Shown here: piece after piece, positions 44,668-54,909 of the stretch
Position numbering within the stretch: the stretch's first letter is position 1
How the letters are laid out: every line of letters starts with the position of its first letter
NCBI RefSeq assembly: GCF_024714475.1
Contig: NZ_JAMZMI010000010.1
Coordinates: 1 to 64,000 of the forward strand
Length of the DNA: 64,000 nucleotides
Reading direction: 5' to 3'
From: Marinoscillum sp. MHG1-6
Lineage (GTDB): Bacteria > Bacteroidota > Bacteroidia > Cytophagales > Cyclobacteriaceae
The notes under the pieces: generated by a model
Seen by the model: only the letters and a program-made list of their open reading frames with translations
Database searches by the model: none
What the model was told of the DNA's origin: nothing
Made by a program: the position numbers and the translations under genes

Positions 44668-46145
44668 TTTTTAGTGAGGAGTTTTCGGTCAATCTTTCCA
44701 CTTCCATTTTTCGGCATTTCAGGGATGAACTCAAAGTATCTGGGTACTTTGAACTTCGCCAGGTGGTCCATACAAAATTGCCTGATCTGATCCACCTGAC
44801 ATTCCTGTCCAGGGCGAATGGTTATATAAGCCTTGCCCACCTCTCCCCATTTCTGGTCGGGAACAGCTACTACGGCAGCCTCATCCACTGAAGGGAAGGT
44901 TCGGAGCACACGCTCCACTTCTGCCGGGTAAACATTTTCCCCCCCGGAAATAAACATGGACTTTTTTCTGTCCACAACATATAAATACCCATCGTCGTCT
45001 TCACGTACCAGGTCACCAGTATGAAACCATCCGTCGGTGATAGCAGCATCGGTGGCCTTCTGATCCTGCCAATAACCGGGTGTAACCATCGGACCCTTTA
45101 GCCAAAATTCGCCTATTTCATTAGAGCCTACGCGCTCACCCTTCTCATTGACAATTTTATAATCAACATAAAAATTCGCGTGACCTATAGAACCGATCTT
45201 GCTTTCAGCATCATCCTGATGTAGAGATGTGATGTTGGGACCTACCTCTGTCAAGCCATATCCCTGCCTGATCTTCACGCCTTTTTGATGCCATTTACGG
45301 ATGACGTCAAGGGGTAGTGCTTCCCCTCCAACGACAAAGTATCGTAGTGACGCCAGGCTGGAAGCATGAAATAACGAGCAGTCTGCCATCATCTTGAGCA
45401 TCGTAGGGACCCCCATAAATAACTTGGATTGCTTTTGATCGATCAGCCTGAGCAACTGCTCAGGGTCAAATTTTTTCATAAGAGCGACGGTAGCGCCTCT
45501 GTGCAGAAGAGGGGTCAGAAGCACATTCCAGCCACCCGTGTGAAAAGGGGGCATGCAGTTGATTGTGTGATCCTCGGTAGTTATTTCCAGGCTTTGGCTG
45601 GTATTGATGCTATTCCAAAAAAGCATTTTATGAGAATAGATAGCACCTTTTGGAAATCCGGTAGACCCGGAGGTGTAAAGAATAAAGGCCGGATGATCCT
45701 CGCTTGTTTCTACAGGAGAATAAGGAAAGGTCGGTTTGGTTTTTGACATTTTGGCCAGGTCCTCAAACCAGGTAATAGTTACGTTGATTTCCAGGTCGTT
45801 TACTTTTTCCTGAAACTTATGCTCGGATATGAATAGTGTGGGGTTACAGTTTTGAATCAGGTAATTGATTTCTGAATTTGCCAGCCTATAATTTATTGGG
45901 ACCAGCGTAATCCCGGTTTTCTGCATCATGGAAAATAAAATCACATACTCAAGTGCATGTTCAGCCAAAACCATCACCCGGTCACCAGTTTTTAGTTCAT
46001 AATTTTGGATAAGGTGACCAGACAGATTTTCAGCCCGTTCATTACACTCCATATAGGTCAAAGATCTTCCGGTCTCACATTCTTCCACGGCGACATTGTG
46101 AGGTGTGAGTTGAGCCCATTTCGATATCCAGTCTTTTCTATACAT
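44664..46145 (-). CDS. Acyl-CoA ligase (AMP-forming)
   Basis: 493 residues from the ATG at 46145, which overlaps the symporter stop by 8 bases; an in-frame start at 46184 would add 13 hydrophobic residues that read through the symporter end. P-loop YTSGSTGFPKG (157-167), GYGLTE near 310, the YxxGD-like FHTGDLV, and the C-terminal catalytic Lys484 (NGSGKIDRK) are all intact. It activates a carboxylic acid to acyl-AMP and then acyl-CoA. Closest in type to medium/long-chain fatty acid-CoA ligases; chain specificity cannot be read. Confidence 0.88.
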   Translation of the reverse strand: MYRKDWISKWAQLTPHNVAVEECETGRSLTYMECNERAENLSGHLIQNYELKTGDRVMVLAEHALEYVILFSMMQKTGITLVPINYRLANSEINYLIQNCNPTLFISEHKFQEKVNDLEINVTITWFEDLAKMSKTKPTFPYSPVETSEDHPAFILYTSGSTGFPKGAIYSHKMLFWNSINTSQSLEITTEDHTINCMPPFHTGGWNVLLTPLLHRGATVALMKKFDPEQLLRLIDQKQSKLFMGVPTMLKMMADCSLFHASSLASLRYFVVGGEALPLDVIRKWHQKGVKIRQGYGLTEVGPNITSLHQDDAESKIGSIGHANFYVDYKIVNEKGERVGSNEIGEFWLKGPMVTPGYWQDQKATDAAITDGWFHTGDLVREDDDGYLYVVDRKKSMFISGGENVYPAEVERVLRTFPSVDEAAVVAVPDQKWGEVGKAYITIRPGQECQVDQIRQFCMDHLAKFKVPRYFEFIPEMPKNGSGKIDRKLLTKK

Positions 46146-47655
46146 GACGCTTATTGATAGAAAAATAATGAAATGTGAGACCAACTAATAATGAAACGAT
46201 GAGTGCCATGGTACTGGCAATCGCCGGGTTGTTTACTTGCTGATCCATCATCGGGAAAAATCCGCCATAGTAAACACCGAAATGCGTCACGATTGCCACA
46301 ATTGAAGCGGTAGCAACTGTTTTCAGCCCTACAGGATTTTTTTTGATGAACATTCCGAAAAGGACCGGAACAAAAGCCGCAGAGAAATAGGCATAGACGC
46401 CATTTTGTGCGAAAATTCCAACACTTAAGTTAGGGCTGATCAATTGCTGGTAGGAAAGGCCAAAGCTTATTATTGCCAGGAATACAATGATGACCTTGTT
46501 GATCATTATTTCCTGTTGATCTCTTTTAGAAGGATCGTAATATTTTGAGAACAGAGGATTGATGAGGTCCGTGGTAAGCGTCGAACTCAATGATTGTATC
46601 AATCCCTCAAGGGTGGATAATCCTGCTGAGATCAGCCCTGCAATAAGTATGACGGTGATATAAAAGGGAAATTTGCTAATGACGTATGCCGAAACAATTC
46701 CGTCCATCGGTATGCGCTCCCCGTCAATGGCAAGGTCGGGAAAATGAATTCTGGCGAAAAGTCCAACGATCACAACCTGAAAAAAGATTATCAGGACTAC
46801 AATTCCAATAACAAGGTATTTGTTGACGTCCTTGTCGTTTTTGAGAAGCAAAGATTTAGTGATGATGTGTGGCTGACACACAATGGCGAATCCGATTACC
46901 GCCTGGCAAAAGATGATCTCAAATAAATTTCGAAACAGAAAACTATCCGGGTTGACCCAACTGGCAAAGTAGGGGCCAATATCATCCAGTCTCGATTGGA
47001 AAGCGGTCAGCCCCCCTTCAAATTGATCCACTCCTGATGCAAGTAATATGAGGGCAACGATCAGCATGAGGGTAGCTTGGATGGCGTTTGTGTATACCAT
47101 AGAATTTGCCCCGCCAAACATCATATATCCAAAGACAAAAATGATTACGCTCCCCAGGACCAATACCGGCTCAACGTTCAATGCGCTGGACAGAATTTGG
47201 GTAAGCCCGACGCAGATGAGTACAATAAAAGTGACAAGCAGAAGTGATATGAAAGCGAAGAAGAGCGCATAGCCATCATTTTGGTATGTCTTACCAATCC
47301 ATTGCGCCATGGTCAGGGCCTTTGTATTAGCTCCTGAAATTCTAAATTTTTTGGTTAGCAGAATAAGCGAAAAGAAAATGGCCAGTGGCATAACAATCCC
47401 AAATGACAGCACTCCACTGATCCCATAAAGGGCAATGAAGCCCGGGTTGATAATGAAGGTTGCGGCGCTGGTCATTGATGCTGCCAGCGCCAACCCTACG
47501 GCCATGGGAGAGAATGAAATATTTCCCAGGGCATAATCAGCCATGGTTCTTACTTTTAGAGCTCCCCGAATGACAAAAAACAGAATAATGCACATGTACA
47601 GGATCACCACGATCCAGTTTGCCAGTATTTGTTCTGAAGTAGCTAGTTGTTGCAT
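46138..47655 (-). CDS. Sodium:solute symporter (SSS family)
   Basis: 505 residues with about 13 membrane helices. The conserved CQPHIITKSLLLKND (near 265-280) and SAGLSTLEGLIQSLSSTLTTDL (with the Na2-site Ser/Thr) are SSS signatures. The family includes carriers for proline, pantothenate, acetate and other monocarboxylates; the position before an acyl-CoA ligase favours a carboxylate here (inference). It starts 9 bases after the KASIII-like stop. Confidence 0.88.
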   Translation of the reverse strand: MQQLATSEQILANWIVVILYMCIILFFVIRGALKVRTMADYALGNISFSPMAVGLALAASMTSAATFIINPGFIALYGISGVLSFGIVMPLAIFFSLILLTKKFRISGANTKALTMAQWIGKTYQNDGYALFFAFISLLLVTFIVLICVGLTQILSSALNVEPVLVLGSVIIFVFGYMMFGGANSMVYTNAIQATLMLIVALILLASGVDQFEGGLTAFQSRLDDIGPYFASWVNPDSFLFRNLFEIIFCQAVIGFAIVCQPHIITKSLLLKNDKDVNKYLVIGIVVLIIFFQVVIVGLFARIHFPDLAIDGERIPMDGIVSAYVISKFPFYITVILIAGLISAGLSTLEGLIQSLSSTLTTDLINPLFSKYYDPSKRDQQEIMINKVIIVFLAIISFGLSYQQLISPNLSVGIFAQNGVYAYFSAAFVPVLFGMFIKKNPVGLKTVATASIVAIVTHFGVYYGGFFPMMDQQVNNPAIASTMALIVSLLVGLTFHYFSINKRHV

Positions 47656-47664
47656 AAGTCTTGT

Positions 47665-48651
47665 TTAAAACTTTACTGCCGCCGCCGCAAAGGCCAATCC
47701 ACCACCCGACCCGATAAACATCATCAGGTCACCTCTTTTGAGTTTTCCATTGATGTAGGCGTCATTCAAGGCCATCGGAATGCAGGCCGAGCCGGTATAA
47801 CCATATTTGTCCATGATCAAAGTAGCCTTTTCTCTGCTTACACCTAGGTTGTCTAAGGTCTCATATATTGAATTAAAATTGAGTTGGGTGATGAAGTAGT
47901 GATCGAAGCTATCGGGTGTGATATCCATTCGGTCACAAATTTTTTGAGTCATCTCCGTCCACATCTGGGGATTGAGCTCTTTGGGGAATTTATGTACGAA
48001 TTTAAGAAGGTGGTCTTTTTTTTCGATCACCTGGTTGGTAATGGGTTGGTGGGTTGCGCCAGCATAAATTCCCATCCAGCTATTGTATTCCCCCCTGGTG
48101 TGAAGGTCGCTTGTGATCAACCCACTTCCATTTTCTGAGGCACTCATAATCACCGCTCCGGCACCATCAGCAAAAAGGGTCACTGTTTTTTTATCTTCTT
48201 TATTTAGGTATTTGCTCATTGCATAACCACCAATGACCAAAATGTTTTGATACCGGTCGTCAGCCGCAATATACTTTGCTGCCACATCCATAGCCGTTAC
48301 AAATCCTGCACAGGCCGTGTTGAGATCGAAAGTTCCCGCATGCTGGAGTCCGAGTCTGTCCTGAATGACCGAAGCGGTGGAGGGTGAGACGAACTCAGGA
48401 GTGTCTGTCGCCAGAATGATCAGGTCGATATCCTTTGGGCTGAGTCCCGCATCATTTAATGCTGAAATGGAGGCTCTTTCACAGAGGTCAGCCACAGATT
48501 CATCTTCTCGACACCACCTGCGAGTATGGATATTTACATTTTCTTTTAGCCAGCTATCAACGTCTTCTCCGAGAAGATCATTGAAGTAGCTGTTTGGGAT
48601 TTCTTGCTCGGGAACGAAGGACCCGATTCCTGTTAATGCAGCTCTTCTCAT
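47665..48651 (-). CDS. KASIII/FabH-like enzyme with altered active site
   Basis: 328 residues with a full thiolase fold of the FabH type. The acyl-accepting Cys114 is present (LNTACAGF). The other two catalytic residues are not: the FabH motif I-P-H-Q-A-N reads I-T-Q-L-N-F (254-259), so His becomes Gln256, and Y-G-N-T reads Y-G-Y-T (283-286), so Asn becomes Tyr285. Spacings (Cys to His site 142, His site to Asn site 29) fit FabH or OleA. Without His and Asn, decarboxylative condensation is unlikely; it may act as an acyltransferase, thioesterase or non-decarboxylating condensing enzyme. Nine bases separate it from each neighbour. Confidence 0.85.
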   Translation of the reverse strand: MRRAALTGIGSFVPEQEIPNSYFNDLLGEDVDSWLKENVNIHTRRWCREDESVADLCERASISALNDAGLSPKDIDLIILATDTPEFVSPSTASVIQDRLGLQHAGTFDLNTACAGFVTAMDVAAKYIAADDRYQNILVIGGYAMSKYLNKEDKKTVTLFADGAGAVIMSASENGSGLITSDLHTRGEYNSWMGIYAGATHQPITNQVIEKKDHLLKFVHKFPKELNPQMWTEMTQKICDRMDITPDSFDHYFITQLNFNSIYETLDNLGVSREKATLIMDKYGYTGSACIPMALNDAYINGKLKRGDLMMFIGSGGGLAFAAAAVKF

Positions 48652-48660
48652 TTTATTGGG

Positions 48661-49404
48661 TTAAATCGTGACAGCGCCATCTACACTAAGTACTGAGCCG
48701 CTGACAAATGAAGCGTCCTCAGATGCTAAAAAGACATAGGCGTTGGCGATGTCTTCTGGTGTTCCCAGTCGTCCTAGTGGCGTTTTTCCGGTCATCATTT
48801 CGATGACCTTATCCGGCATGGCTCGTACCATGTCTGTGGCGATAAAGCCCGGGGCTACGGCATTTACCGTGATCGAATATTTTCCTAATTCTTTGGCAAG
48901 GGTTTTGGATAGACCGATGACCCCTGATTTTGTAGCGGCATAATTAGTTTGACCAAAATTGCCATATAAGCCCACTACAGAAGAGGTATTGATGATCCTG
49001 CCATAATTGTTCTCGGTCATGCTCGGGATGACTACCTTAATGCAATTAAAAACGCCCGTTAGATTAATATTGATTACCTGTTGCCATTGCTCGAAGGTCA
49101 TCTTCTTTATGGTGGCATCTCTAGTGATCCCGGCATTATTAATCAGGATGTCGATTTTTCCAAAAGTGGCAAGCGTCGTGTTTGCTGCCGTTTCGGTTTG
49201 GTCGGGGCTGGAGGTATCTACCATTTGATAAATAACCTGATGTCCCTGACTGGTAAGTGTAGCGGCTAGTGTCTCTCCGGCCTCCTTGTTCAAATCCCAG
49301 ATTGCTACCAACGCACCTTCACTTACAAATTTTTCTACCGCGGCCTTACCTATTCCGGAGGCTCCTCCTGTAATGATGGCAACTTTATTTTCGAGTCTTT
49401 TCAT
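48661..49404 (-). CDS. SDR of the FabG/PhaB type (3-oxoacyl thioester reductase)
   Basis: 247 residues. NADP motif TGGASGIG (12-19), NNAG (89-92), catalytic Ser near 141-142, Tyr155 and Lys159. ITRDATIKKMTFEQWQQVININLTG resembles both FabG and acetoacetyl-CoA reductase PhaB; the KM...W..V segment is slightly closer to PhaB. It would interconvert 3-oxoacyl and 3-hydroxyacyl thioesters. First gene of the six-gene minus-strand operon. Confidence 0.88.
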   Translation of the reverse strand: MKRLENKVAIITGGASGIGKAAVEKFVSEGALVAIWDLNKEAGETLAATLTSQGHQVIYQMVDTSSPDQTETAANTTLATFGKIDILINNAGITRDATIKKMTFEQWQQVININLTGVFNCIKVVIPSMTENNYGRIINTSSVVGLYGNFGQTNYAATKSGVIGLSKTLAKELGKYSITVNAVAPGFIATDMVRAMPDKVIEMMTGKTPLGRLGTPEDIANAYVFLASEDASFVSGSVLSVDGAVTI

Positions 49405-50170
49405 GTTGTGTTATGGGGTTTCAGGAAGAGGTTAGTGCCCTTACTGATTTGAAAAAATTTAAAAATGATCACCTAAAAATAGAATAATGAAAATCCAATG
49501 GAATTTGATGTTGCCAATTAAAGGGTCCGACTATGGAGTAAAAATTGTTTTGTTATCTATTTAAATTATTGATTTTTAGATATTTAAATGTTTTTACAAT
49601 GCCATAGACTTTCTGGCGTATTGAGGTTTTTGTCTGGTCCTGTTTTAAGAAAATTTTAACGTAATGTGGTTATTAGTCCGGGCTATTTCTAGGGACCCAA
49701 TGGTATTGATCGACCGGCCGTCCATATTGATACGCTGAGACAAATGTTTCAGACATACGACAAAATAATCTGGTTTTCCTTGAGGGTTTTAGTCTTGAAA
49801 ATCAGTGATTTCGGAATGATGCGTTGCAAATTCATTGCGTTTTTAAGTGTCATTTTTCGATTGCGGACATTAAAGTCAGTGCAGTGGTCCGGAGTTTTGA
49901 TTTTGAGTATGATGTGACGGGTCGTAGCGCTTTTAGGCACTGGTGGCAGATGAAGTCAAGAGTGCTTCGGTTCGTTGAAAATGGCCGCTTCTTTTGAATT
50001 AACACTCTTTTTTTTCAATGGGATGATTTTCGGATCGTCTACATTCTGATTGTCCCCTGAGTAGGGTAGAGGCATTTTTTTAGCCCTAAAAGTCAACCCC
50101 CTTTTAATGGTTGCCTTCATCGGATTGATGAAAACCATCCATCACTTTTGGATAATTAAACCCAAACAAT
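49405..50170. other. Long non-coding region between divergent acyl operon and aceBA
   Basis: About 765 bases. It must carry the promoters of both the minus-strand six-gene operon and the plus-strand glyoxylate operon. Two short minus-strand frames (63 and 60 codons, at 49749-49940 and 49956-50138) look like chance: no homology is recognised and neither has a credible ribosome site. The only structured element noticed is the hairpin at 50107-50138. The length suggests several regulator sites or a lost gene. Confidence 0.5.
50107..50138 (+). promoter_or_regulatory. Hairpin in the aceB leader
   Basis: ATGGTT-GCC-TTCATC (50107-50121) pairs with GATGAA-AACCAT (50127-50138): two 6-base stems stacked with a three-base bulge and a 5-base loop. 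It ends 32 bases before the malate synthase ATG. It could be a control hairpin in the leader or a DNA-binding site. Confidence 0.35.
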
Positions 50171-52057
50171 ATGGAACGACTTACACTAAACCCCGATTTG
50201 ATGTCAGGATATAAGGATATCTTGACTGAAGATGTTTTGTCGGCTCTTGATCACATGGTTGAACTCAATCAAGAGCAAAAACGACTCATGCAAAAACGAC
50301 TGGAGAGGAGGGCCAAGAGGCTTTCAGGTGACTTACCGCTGGCATTTCTTCCTGAGGAGGCGGTGATTGAAGGAACCGATATTTTGGTCAGTGATGCTCG
50401 AAATGGGAGGTTTGTCGGTTCAGAAATACCCGGGGACTTAAAAAGACAGTGGATTCAGGGAACGGGACCGGCAGCTAAGCCTGGAGCTCCGTTGGAAAGT
50501 AGCCTGAGAAACGTGGCATACGCTTTACTCTCAGGGGCAGATGGCTGGATGTTTGATGGCGAGGATGCCCTTGGACAAATTAAAAGTATGTCATTAGACA
50601 ACCAGAGGAACCTCAAGATGGCTATAGCCAAAGACCCCCTCTTTATGAAAGTGGCGCAAAGGGTGTCTTACGAGATGAACATTTGGTCCAAAGGCTTTTT
50701 GGGCAGGTCAATAGTGACCGACTGGGAGCGTCAATTAGATTTTACTACGATCATCTTTCGTGCCAGGGGGCTGCATTTGGATGACAGGCACTTTTGCCTG
50801 GAAGGTGGTGAACCCTTCTCAGCTTCTATTGTTGATGTTACCCTTTTTGTTGTAAATAATTACAAGGAATTTCTAAAAAGAGAAGCTTCAATCATCCTGT
50901 ACCTGCCAAAGATCCAGACTGCTGAGGAGGCGGCTTACTGGAATAGGCTGCTAAATAGGCTGGAGGATTATTTAAATCTTGAGAATGGTACCGTCAAAAC
51001 CTATGTGCTTGTCGAACAACTGGAGGCGACCTTCCAGCTAATGGAAATCCGGGCGGCGCTTGGACTTCACTTTGTTGGGTTCAACACCGGAAGATGGGAT
51101 TACATCAATAGCGTATCGGATGCATTGGCTGGAGAGCCAACATTTATTAACCCTAACATTGAGGCTATATCAATGACTTATGCCTACATGGCCACCTACG
51201 AGGATCGGGTGCGGTGCGCCGTGAATACCCCTGACCTCAAAGGGAACTATGTGCTATGGCAAGGAGGTATGGAGCCCAATATTCCGGTAGGGTCTGAGGA
51301 AGGTGTAGCCTCCAGCATGGAAAAGGCATTAGCCGGAGCTCGCAGGGAGCAGGCGGCCGGAGCTTCCGGAAAATGGGTGGCGCACTGGAAAATGGTGCAT
51401 ATCATCAGACCAGTATGGGAAGCAATGAAAGAGAAAAATCAGCTGGGAAGGGATTTCCCTGCACTGGACTATTCTGAAAGTTCGGCGGCAGCCTTAACCC
51501 TACTGGAAGCGGCCCCAAGGACCATACGTGGTGCCAGAAACTTGCTAAGCGTAGCCATCCAGTATGGAAATGCATTTCTACAGGGATTTCAGGCTGCGGC
51601 ATTGAAGCCCGCCGACTTTTTCGGAGATGATAACATTCTCTACCTCATGGAAGATATGGCTACCGGCGAGATCAGATTGAGTGTGCTTTGGGAGTGGCTG
51701 CACAAAGCAGGTACGCTAACCGAAGATGACTCGGAAACTAACTGTAAAAAAGGAGATGTATTTACCAGAAACTTGTTTGACCGATTGCTTGGGGAGGAAT
51801 ATGAAAAACTATTGAAGGCTAAGGATAAAGACGTGCATGATGACTCTAAAAGTACTACTCTCCCGATTGCACTGGAAATAGTGAGGAGGTATGTCCATGA
51901 ACCCTTGAAAGCCCCATGGTATATCGACCTCCTCAATCTTAATCTCAATAATGAGGATTTGCAGGAAGCCCTGGACAGGATTAATCTGTATTACAACAAT
52001 CTGAAGCAGGGAATCCGAATGACTGAAAACCTTGACCTTAAAACCCAATTGATATGA
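50171..52057 (+). CDS. aceB: Malate synthase
   Basis: 628 residues, longer than the usual roughly 530 of malate synthase A because of extra C-terminal sequence (about 520-628, including [30 protein letters not shown]). Core motifs: [45 protein letters not shown] (with the substrate Arg) and [10 protein letters not shown] near the catalytic Asp. It joins glyoxylate and acetyl-CoA to give malate. It overlaps the isocitrate lyase start by 4 bases, giving a two-step glyoxylate shunt in one operon. Confidence 0.92.
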   Translation: MERLTLNPDLMSGYKDILTEDVLSALDHMVELNQEQKRLMQKRLERRAKRLSGDLPLAFLPEEAVIEGTDILVSDARNGRFVGSEIPGDLKRQWIQGTGPAAKPGAPLESSLRNVAYALLSGADGWMFDGEDALGQIKSMSLDNQRNLKMAIAKDPLFMKVAQRVSYEMNIWSKGFLGRSIVTDWERQLDFTTIIFRARGLHLDDRHFCLEGGEPFSASIVDVTLFVVNNYKEFLKREASIILYLPKIQTAEEAAYWNRLLNRLEDYLNLENGTVKTYVLVEQLEATFQLMEIRAALGLHFVGFNTGRWDYINSVSDALAGEPTFINPNIEAISMTYAYMATYEDRVRCAVNTPDLKGNYVLWQGGMEPNIPVGSEEGVASSMEKALAGARREQAAGASGKWVAHWKMVHIIRPVWEAMKEKNQLGRDFPALDYSESSAAALTLLEAAPRTIRGARNLLSVAIQYGNAFLQGFQAAALKPADFFGDDNILYLMEDMATGEIRLSVLWEWLHKAGTLTEDDSETNCKKGDVFTRNLFDRLLGEEYEKLLKAKDKDVHDDSKSTTLPIALEIVRRYVHEPLKAPWYIDLLNLNLNNEDLQEALDRINLYYNNLKQGIRMTENLDLKTQLI

Positions 52058-54345
52058 ATGCTACTATCCAAATTCAGGAAAAACCCCGGATCAAAGATGA
52101 TGGGATGAAGACTGCCATAGAACAGGCACGATCGTACATGGATCAGCCACGATTCAAAGACGTGAAGCGCCTCTATTCTCCAAGGCAGGTGGCGGAGCAG
52201 CAAGGGACGATCTTCAACGATTACTCCATTGCGAAAAATGCGGCGATACAGTTTTATGATCGCCTCAGAGAGCTTTTTAATCAAAAGAAATCGATCACCA
52301 CTTTTGGGCCTTATACTCCTAGTCAGGCGGTCATGATGAAGAAAGCGGGCATTGAAGGGATCTATCTGGGAGGATGGGCTACTTCTGCGAAGGGATCTAT
52401 CAATGAAGATCCCGGAGCAGATTTAGCTAGCTATCCGCTGAGTCAGGTGCCGGATGAGGCTGCAGCCATTGTGCGGGCATTACTTACTGCAGATAAAAAT
52501 CAGGAATTCCAGCGTTTTAAAATGAGCCCTGAGGAGCGTGCCAACAGTCCAAAGTTCGATTTTCGTCCGTTCATTATTGCTGATGCCGATACAGGACACG
52601 GTGGCGATGCACATGTCAGAAATTTGATCCGCAGATTTGTTGAAGCTGGGGTGACAGGCTACCATATTGAAGATCAGAAACCCGGAACCAAGAAATGTGG
52701 TCATCAGGGAGGGAAGGTGCTCGTGCCCTGCGACGAACAGATAAAAAGGTTGAATGCTGCCCGTTTTCAGCTAGATACGATGCGGGTGCCCGGTATTATT
52801 GTAGCACGAACCGATGCTGAGGCGGCAACCTTGCTGGAGGGAATCTCAGATGAAAGGGATCAGCCGTTTATTCTGGGAGCCACGAACCTGGAGGTTCCCT
52901 CCTATAAAGAGGTGATCCTGGCGGTTCACAGGATTATCAATGAAAAGGGTGTCAAATCGATCAACGGACATCTGCTCTATCGGGAATCACCCAATTTTGA
53001 AAGTACCACCAAATGGCTGGAAAAGAATGGGGTACTCGACACGATCCATGAGGTGCTTGAAAATTTGGACGACAATAACCCTCATCTTTTTGAGAAGGCC
53101 TTTGATCAAATCTTAAACATGGTGGTGGAGAAGTGGCAGGCGGAAGCAGGTGTCAAAACCATTGGGGAGGCACTGGGAGATCTGGTTGAGCAATATGTTT
53201 CCGAGGGCAGAAAGATGTCTCTACCGGAAAACTGGGATGATATACTAAAAACGGCTTCCCTGACTGAAATATACCAGCAAGCCAAATTTTTGGGTATTGA
53301 CCTGGTGTGGGATTGTGAGCTGACACGCACTCCCGATGGCTATTATCAGATACGCGGAGGAATTCCTTATGCCATAGCCAAGTCTCTGGCCGTGGCACCC
53401 TTTGCTGATATCATCTGGATGGAAACTAAAACTGCGGATCTGGAAGATGCTAAGGTGTTTGCTGAAGCCATGCATGCCGTGTACCCGAATAAGATGCTAG
53501 CTTACAACCTGTCTCCTTCCTTCAACTGGGACAGTACGGGTATGACGGAAGCAGAGATGGCAGCCTTCCCTGCTGAAATTGGGAAACTGGGTTTCGTATT
53601 CAATTTCATTACCTATGGAGGGCACCAGATCGATGGATTGGCTACTGAAGAATTCGCCAATGGATTGATGACCGAAGGCATGATTGCTTTGGCGAAGATT
53701 CAGCGAAAGTTTAGGTTGTTGGGATCATCCTATAAAACGCCTCAAACGCATGTAGGTGGGCCAAGGCTGGATGCCGCATTGGCTTCGTCTTCCGGTCGGA
53801 CGGCCACTACCAGAGCAATGGGGAAAGGCTCTACCCAGTTTCAGCATCTGATCCATACCGAGCTTCCTGTGAGCGAACTGCAAAAGTGGATCGAAACCTG
53901 GGCTGAACATAACCAGATGCAACACGAGCTGAAGGTGAGTTTGCTTCCGCATAGCCCCGGTTCTGAGACCATGGAGCTAGCCCTGAGGGATAGCACGGGA
54001 GATCTTATGGCTAACATTATTTTCAGTACGGTTTCCGATCGCAACCAAAGACGAATACTGTCAGTGCGGGATCAAAACACTTTCAGAAAGGAATATCGTC
54101 AAAAACGATTGATGACACTTATGCATCTGTTTCTCTTGAATCGGTACAAGTCGGATTCTGTTCATTATCTCACACCTACAGGGGATAATGAGCATCAATG
54201 TTTAGCCATGAAAAAGCAGGGTATTTACGATCAGGTGAGTGCTGAGATCGGTCATATCATTGTGGCGGATGTGGCGAGGCAGGCTGTGAGGGCATTTTCA
54301 GAGCAAAGTGAGCGAGTTGAACGTCTAATTAAAAAGCTTGATTGA
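52054..54345 (+). CDS. aceA: Isocitrate lyase, long (ICL2-type) form
   Basis: 763 residues, against about 430 for the common form. The catalytic loop KKCGH is at 213-217 with Cys215, and [20 protein letters not shown] and YHIEDQ precede it. Extra sequence is inserted after the first half, and there is a C-terminal domain of about 150 residues (from [14 protein letters not shown]), as in the long ICL2 class of mycobacteria and other bacteria. It splits isocitrate to succinate and glyoxylate. In mycobacterial ICL2 the C-terminal domain senses acetyl-CoA; whether that holds here is untested. Both ends overlap neighbouring genes. Confidence 0.93.
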   Translation: MNATIQIQEKPRIKDDGMKTAIEQARSYMDQPRFKDVKRLYSPRQVAEQQGTIFNDYSIAKNAAIQFYDRLRELFNQKKSITTFGPYTPSQAVMMKKAGIEGIYLGGWATSAKGSINEDPGADLASYPLSQVPDEAAAIVRALLTADKNQEFQRFKMSPEERANSPKFDFRPFIIADADTGHGGDAHVRNLIRRFVEAGVTGYHIEDQKPGTKKCGHQGGKVLVPCDEQIKRLNAARFQLDTMRVPGIIVARTDAEAATLLEGISDERDQPFILGATNLEVPSYKEVILAVHRIINEKGVKSINGHLLYRESPNFESTTKWLEKNGVLDTIHEVLENLDDNNPHLFEKAFDQILNMVVEKWQAEAGVKTIGEALGDLVEQYVSEGRKMSLPENWDDILKTASLTEIYQQAKFLGIDLVWDCELTRTPDGYYQIRGGIPYAIAKSLAVAPFADIIWMETKTADLEDAKVFAEAMHAVYPNKMLAYNLSPSFNWDSTGMTEAEMAAFPAEIGKLGFVFNFITYGGHQIDGLATEEFANGLMTEGMIALAKIQRKFRLLGSSYKTPQTHVGGPRLDAALASSSGRTATTRAMGKGSTQFQHLIHTELPVSELQKWIETWAEHNQMQHELKVSLLPHSPGSETMELALRDSTGDLMANIIFSTVSDRNQRRILSVRDQNTFRKEYRQKRLMTLMHLFLLNRYKSDSVHYLTPTGDNEHQCLAMKKQGIYDQVSAEIGHIIVADVARQAVRAFSEQSERVERLIKKLD

Positions 54346-54830
54346 TGGATCTCTCTACAGCTGGTCTATGGGATGAATTTGGCGGGGAGCTAAGCCCCGC
54401 CGATCCCATTTTTCGGAGTTTTGGTATGAGGCATTGCTTCTATGGCGAAGTAGCCACACTTAAGATTTTTGAAGATAATACCCTGGTGAGGGAGTTATTA
54501 AGCCAGAAGGGACAGGGTAAAGTGTTGATTGTGGACGGAGGAGGTTCTCTGAGATGTGCTTTGGTGGGCGATCAACTTGCGCAGCTTGCCATTGATAACG
54601 GCTGGGCCGGGATCGTGGTTTATGGGTGCATTCGTGATAGCTCAGTGATTAACAAGATGGATATTGGAATTAAAGCCCTTAACACAACACCTGTCAAGAG
54701 TATTAAAAGAGGGGAAGGCCAAAGGAATGTGGAGGTCTGCTTTGCGGGGGTTCACCTTAAGCCGGGAGACTTCCTGTATGCAGACGAAGACGGATTGCTC
54801 CGGGCTTCCAATCGTTTACTGATTAATTAA
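54345..54830 (+). CDS. RraA-like protein / 4-hydroxy-4-methyl-2-oxoglutarate aldolase family
   Basis: 161 residues from the ATG at 54345, which overlaps the aceA stop (TGATG). VDGGGSLRCALVGDQLAQLAIDNGWAGIVVYGCIRDS is the family core, and the G-x-x-G-D region with RD supplies the pyruvate/metal site. The family covers RNase E regulators (RraA) and class II aldolases that also decarboxylate oxaloacetate. Co-translation with aceB and aceA points to the metabolic role, for example trimming oxaloacetate, rather than RNase E control; that is inference. Confidence 0.85.
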   Translation: MDLSTAGLWDEFGGELSPADPIFRSFGMRHCFYGEVATLKIFEDNTLVRELLSQKGQGKVLIVDGGGSLRCALVGDQLAQLAIDNGWAGIVVYGCIRDSSVINKMDIGIKALNTTPVKSIKRGEGQRNVEVCFAGVHLKPGDFLYADEDGLLRASNRLLIN

Positions 54831-54864
54831 GAGACGGGCGTGACAGCTAAATGATCAGGATGTA

Positions 54865-54884
54865 GGCACCCCATTTGGGGTGCC
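54865..54884. terminator. Hairpin between convergent rraA-like and thiolase genes
   Basis: GGCACCCC pairs perfectly with GGGGTGCC around ATTT. There is no long T-run on either side, so termination by it alone would be weak, but the position between two convergent genes fits. Confidence 0.5.
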
Positions 54885-54909
54885 ATTCTTGATAGAGTCA
54901 GGGTAGTAG

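Noticed and set aside
43708-49404. Olefin/beta-lactone (OleABCD) pathway: thiolase-fold, hydrolase, AMP ligase and SDR are all present.
   Set aside because: The hydrolase is exported and has a Ser nucleophile (OleB uses Asp), the SDR is a short classical FabG type (OleD is an extended SDR), and the thiolase-fold enzyme lacks the OleA His and Asn. A symporter is also not part of Ole.
49749-50138. Two short minus-strand frames (63 and 60 codons) in the acyl/aceB gap.
   Set aside because: No recognised family, no convincing ribosome site, biased composition; they look like chance frames.
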